From Vulcanimicrobiota bacterium (GTDB taxonomy: Bacteria; Vulcanimicrobiota; Vulcanimicrobiia; Vulcanimicrobiales; Vulcanimicrobiaceae): 6,635 bases of DNA. Numbering within the stretch: the first letter of the stretch is position 1; the number at the start of each line of letters is the position of its first letter. Positions 5,631 through 6,635 of the stretch are shown piece after piece. Made by a program: the position numbers and the translations under genes. The stretch spans positions 5,252-11,886 of the forward strand of contig PKWF01000165.1 in assembly GCA_003133185.1 (NCBI GenBank). Direction: 5' to 3'. Below the pieces are notes generated by a model. That model ran no database searches and was not told where the DNA came from. It saw only the letters and a program-made list of their open reading frames with translations.

Positions 5631-6635
5631 CTACATCCGGAACACGCCGTACTGCGTGCGCGGCTGCGGCGCGTGTGCGGCCGCATCGAGACCGATCGCG
5701 ATCGCGCGGCGCGTATCGAGTGGATCGATGATCCCGTCGTCCCAAAGGCGCGCTGTCGAGTAATAGGGGCTGCCTTCGCGCTCGTATTTTTCGAGAATCG
5801 GCGCTTCGAACGCCGTTCGTTCTTCCGGTGTCATGTCGCCCTTGACGGTGGAAAGGACGCTCGCAGCTTGCGGGCCGCCCATCACGCTGATGCGCGCGTT
5901 TGGCCACATCCAAAGCTGGCGCGGCGCGTAGGCGCGGCCGCACATGCCGTAGTTGCCCGCACCGAAGCTGCCACCGATCACGACGGTGAACTTCGGTACT
6001 TCGGCGCACGCTACGGCCATCACGAGTTTCGCGCCGTCTTTGGCGATGCCGCGGTTCTCGTACTCGCGCCCGACCATAAAGCCGGTGATGTTCTGTAAGA
6101 AAAGCAGCGGCGTGCCGCGTTGCGTGCAGAGCTCGATGAAATGCGCACCCTTGAGGGCGCTCTCGCTAAAGAGAATGCCGTTGTTGGCAAGGATGCCGAT
6201 CGGATGCCCCTCGATGCGCGCGAAACCGCAGACGAGCGTCGCGCCGTAGCGCGATTTGAACTCGTGGAACTCCGAGGCGTCGACCAAACGCACGATGACT
6301 TCGCGAACGTCGTAACCCGTGCGACTGTCGGCCGGAATGATGCCGTAGATTTCGCGGGGGTCGTGCTTCGGCGGCGCGGGTTCGATGCGATCCCATTGCC
6401 GCGGCCGTTCCAGATGAAGGTTGCGCACGATTTCGCGGACGAGCGCGAGCGCGTGCGCGTCGTCCTCGGCAAAGTGATCGGCTACGCCCGAGATGCGCGT
6501 ATGAACGTCGGCGCCGCCCAAGTCTTCGGCGGTCACAACCTCGCCGGTGGCCGCCTTAACCAGCGGCGGTCCACCGAGAAAGATCGTGCCTTGGCCTTTG
6601 ACGATGACGGTCTCGTCGCTCATCGCCGGCACGTA
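5631..6635 (-). CDS. liuB: 3-methylcrotonyl-CoA carboxylase, carboxyltransferase beta subunit (partial, N-terminus beyond window)
   Basis: The last 334 residues of a protein that is usually about 535 aa. The frame is open to the window edge (it reads Tyr-Val-Pro-Ala-Met at 6635-6621), so the gene starts to the right and the GTG at 6632 is not its start. The protein transfers CO2 from biotin on LiuD to 3-methylcrotonyl-CoA. Visible: the end of the N-terminal carboxyltransferase domain ([32 protein letters not shown]), then the C-terminal domain with [38 protein letters not shown], the glycine-rich [16 protein letters not shown] (about visible residues 221-236) and [25 protein letters not shown] is typical of methylcrotonyl/geranyl-CoA carboxylases; LiuC nearby favours methylcrotonyl. 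It faces the plus-strand block, with one base between its stop codon and that of the beta-lactamase-fold gene. Confidence 0.92.
   Translation of the reverse strand, partial: YVPAMSDETVIVKGQGTIFLGGPPLVKAATGEVVTAEDLGGADVHTRISGVADHFAEDDAHALALVREIVRNLHLERPRQWDRIEPAPPKHDPREIYGIIPADSRTGYDVREVIVRLVDASEFHEFKSRYGATLVCGFARIEGHPIGILANNGILFSESALKGAHFIELCTQRGTPLLFLQNITGFMVGREYENRGIAKDGAKLVMAVACAEVPKFTVVIGGSFGAGNYGMCGRAYAPRQLWMWPNARISVMGGPQAASVLSTVKGDMTPEERTAFEAPILEKYEREGSPYYSTARLWDDGIIDPLDTRRAIAIGLDAAAHAPQPRTQYGVFRM

Noticed and set aside
6630..6632. GTG at 6632 as the true start of liuB
   Set aside because: The frame is open to the window edge and the sequence there (YVPAMSDE) is the interior of the carboxyltransferase domain, so the gene simply continues outside the window.

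Overview
This is a GC-rich bacterial window with six protein genes packed almost without gaps and no RNA genes. The sequence alone does not fix the taxon. Strong GC bias at third positions, a leucine/isovalerate catabolic cluster, a Tat-lipoprotein molybdoenzyme and dispersed GTCAT/ATGAC palindromes suggest an aerobic soil or environmental bacterium. A deep-branching phylum such as Eremiobacterota/Vulcanimicrobiota is possible, but that is a weak inference.

Layout. Three minus-strand genes encode 3-methylcrotonyl-CoA carboxylase and the next enzyme of leucine degradation: liuB (carboxyltransferase subunit, cut by the right edge, 6635-5631), liuC (methylglutaconyl-CoA hydratase, 2895-2065) and liuD (biotin carboxylase plus biotin carrier subunit, 1995-52). 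LiuB and LiuD together should carboxylate 3-methylcrotonyl-CoA to 3-methylglutaconyl-CoA, and LiuC should hydrate that to HMG-CoA. Between liuB and liuC sits a plus-strand block of three overlapping genes (2929-5629): a four-helix di-heme cytochrome b, a sulfite-oxidase-fold molybdenum lipoprotein, and a secreted beta-lactamase-fold protein. The first two form a recognisable pair, a quinone-linked membrane cytochrome with an extracytoplasmic molybdoenzyme of unknown substrate.

The most unusual gene is the third of the block. It clearly belongs to the class C beta-lactamase/DD-peptidase-like serine hydrolase family. However, the SxxK lysine is Thr, the Tyr-x-Asn motif is gone, the HxG histidine is Arg, and the segment between the first two motifs is collapsed and replaced by an in-frame 30-bp tandem duplication. 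It looks like a secreted pseudoenzyme translationally coupled to a redox pair.

Regulatory features. The 33-bp gap between the divergent liuC and cytochrome genes holds a symmetric -10-like element that can be read both ways; in the plus direction it predicts a leaderless mRNA. Both ends of liuD lie in GTCAT/ATGAC palindromic repeats, so its start and stop codons fall within repeat sequence. The serine-hydrolase gene and liuB converge with one base between their stop codons.
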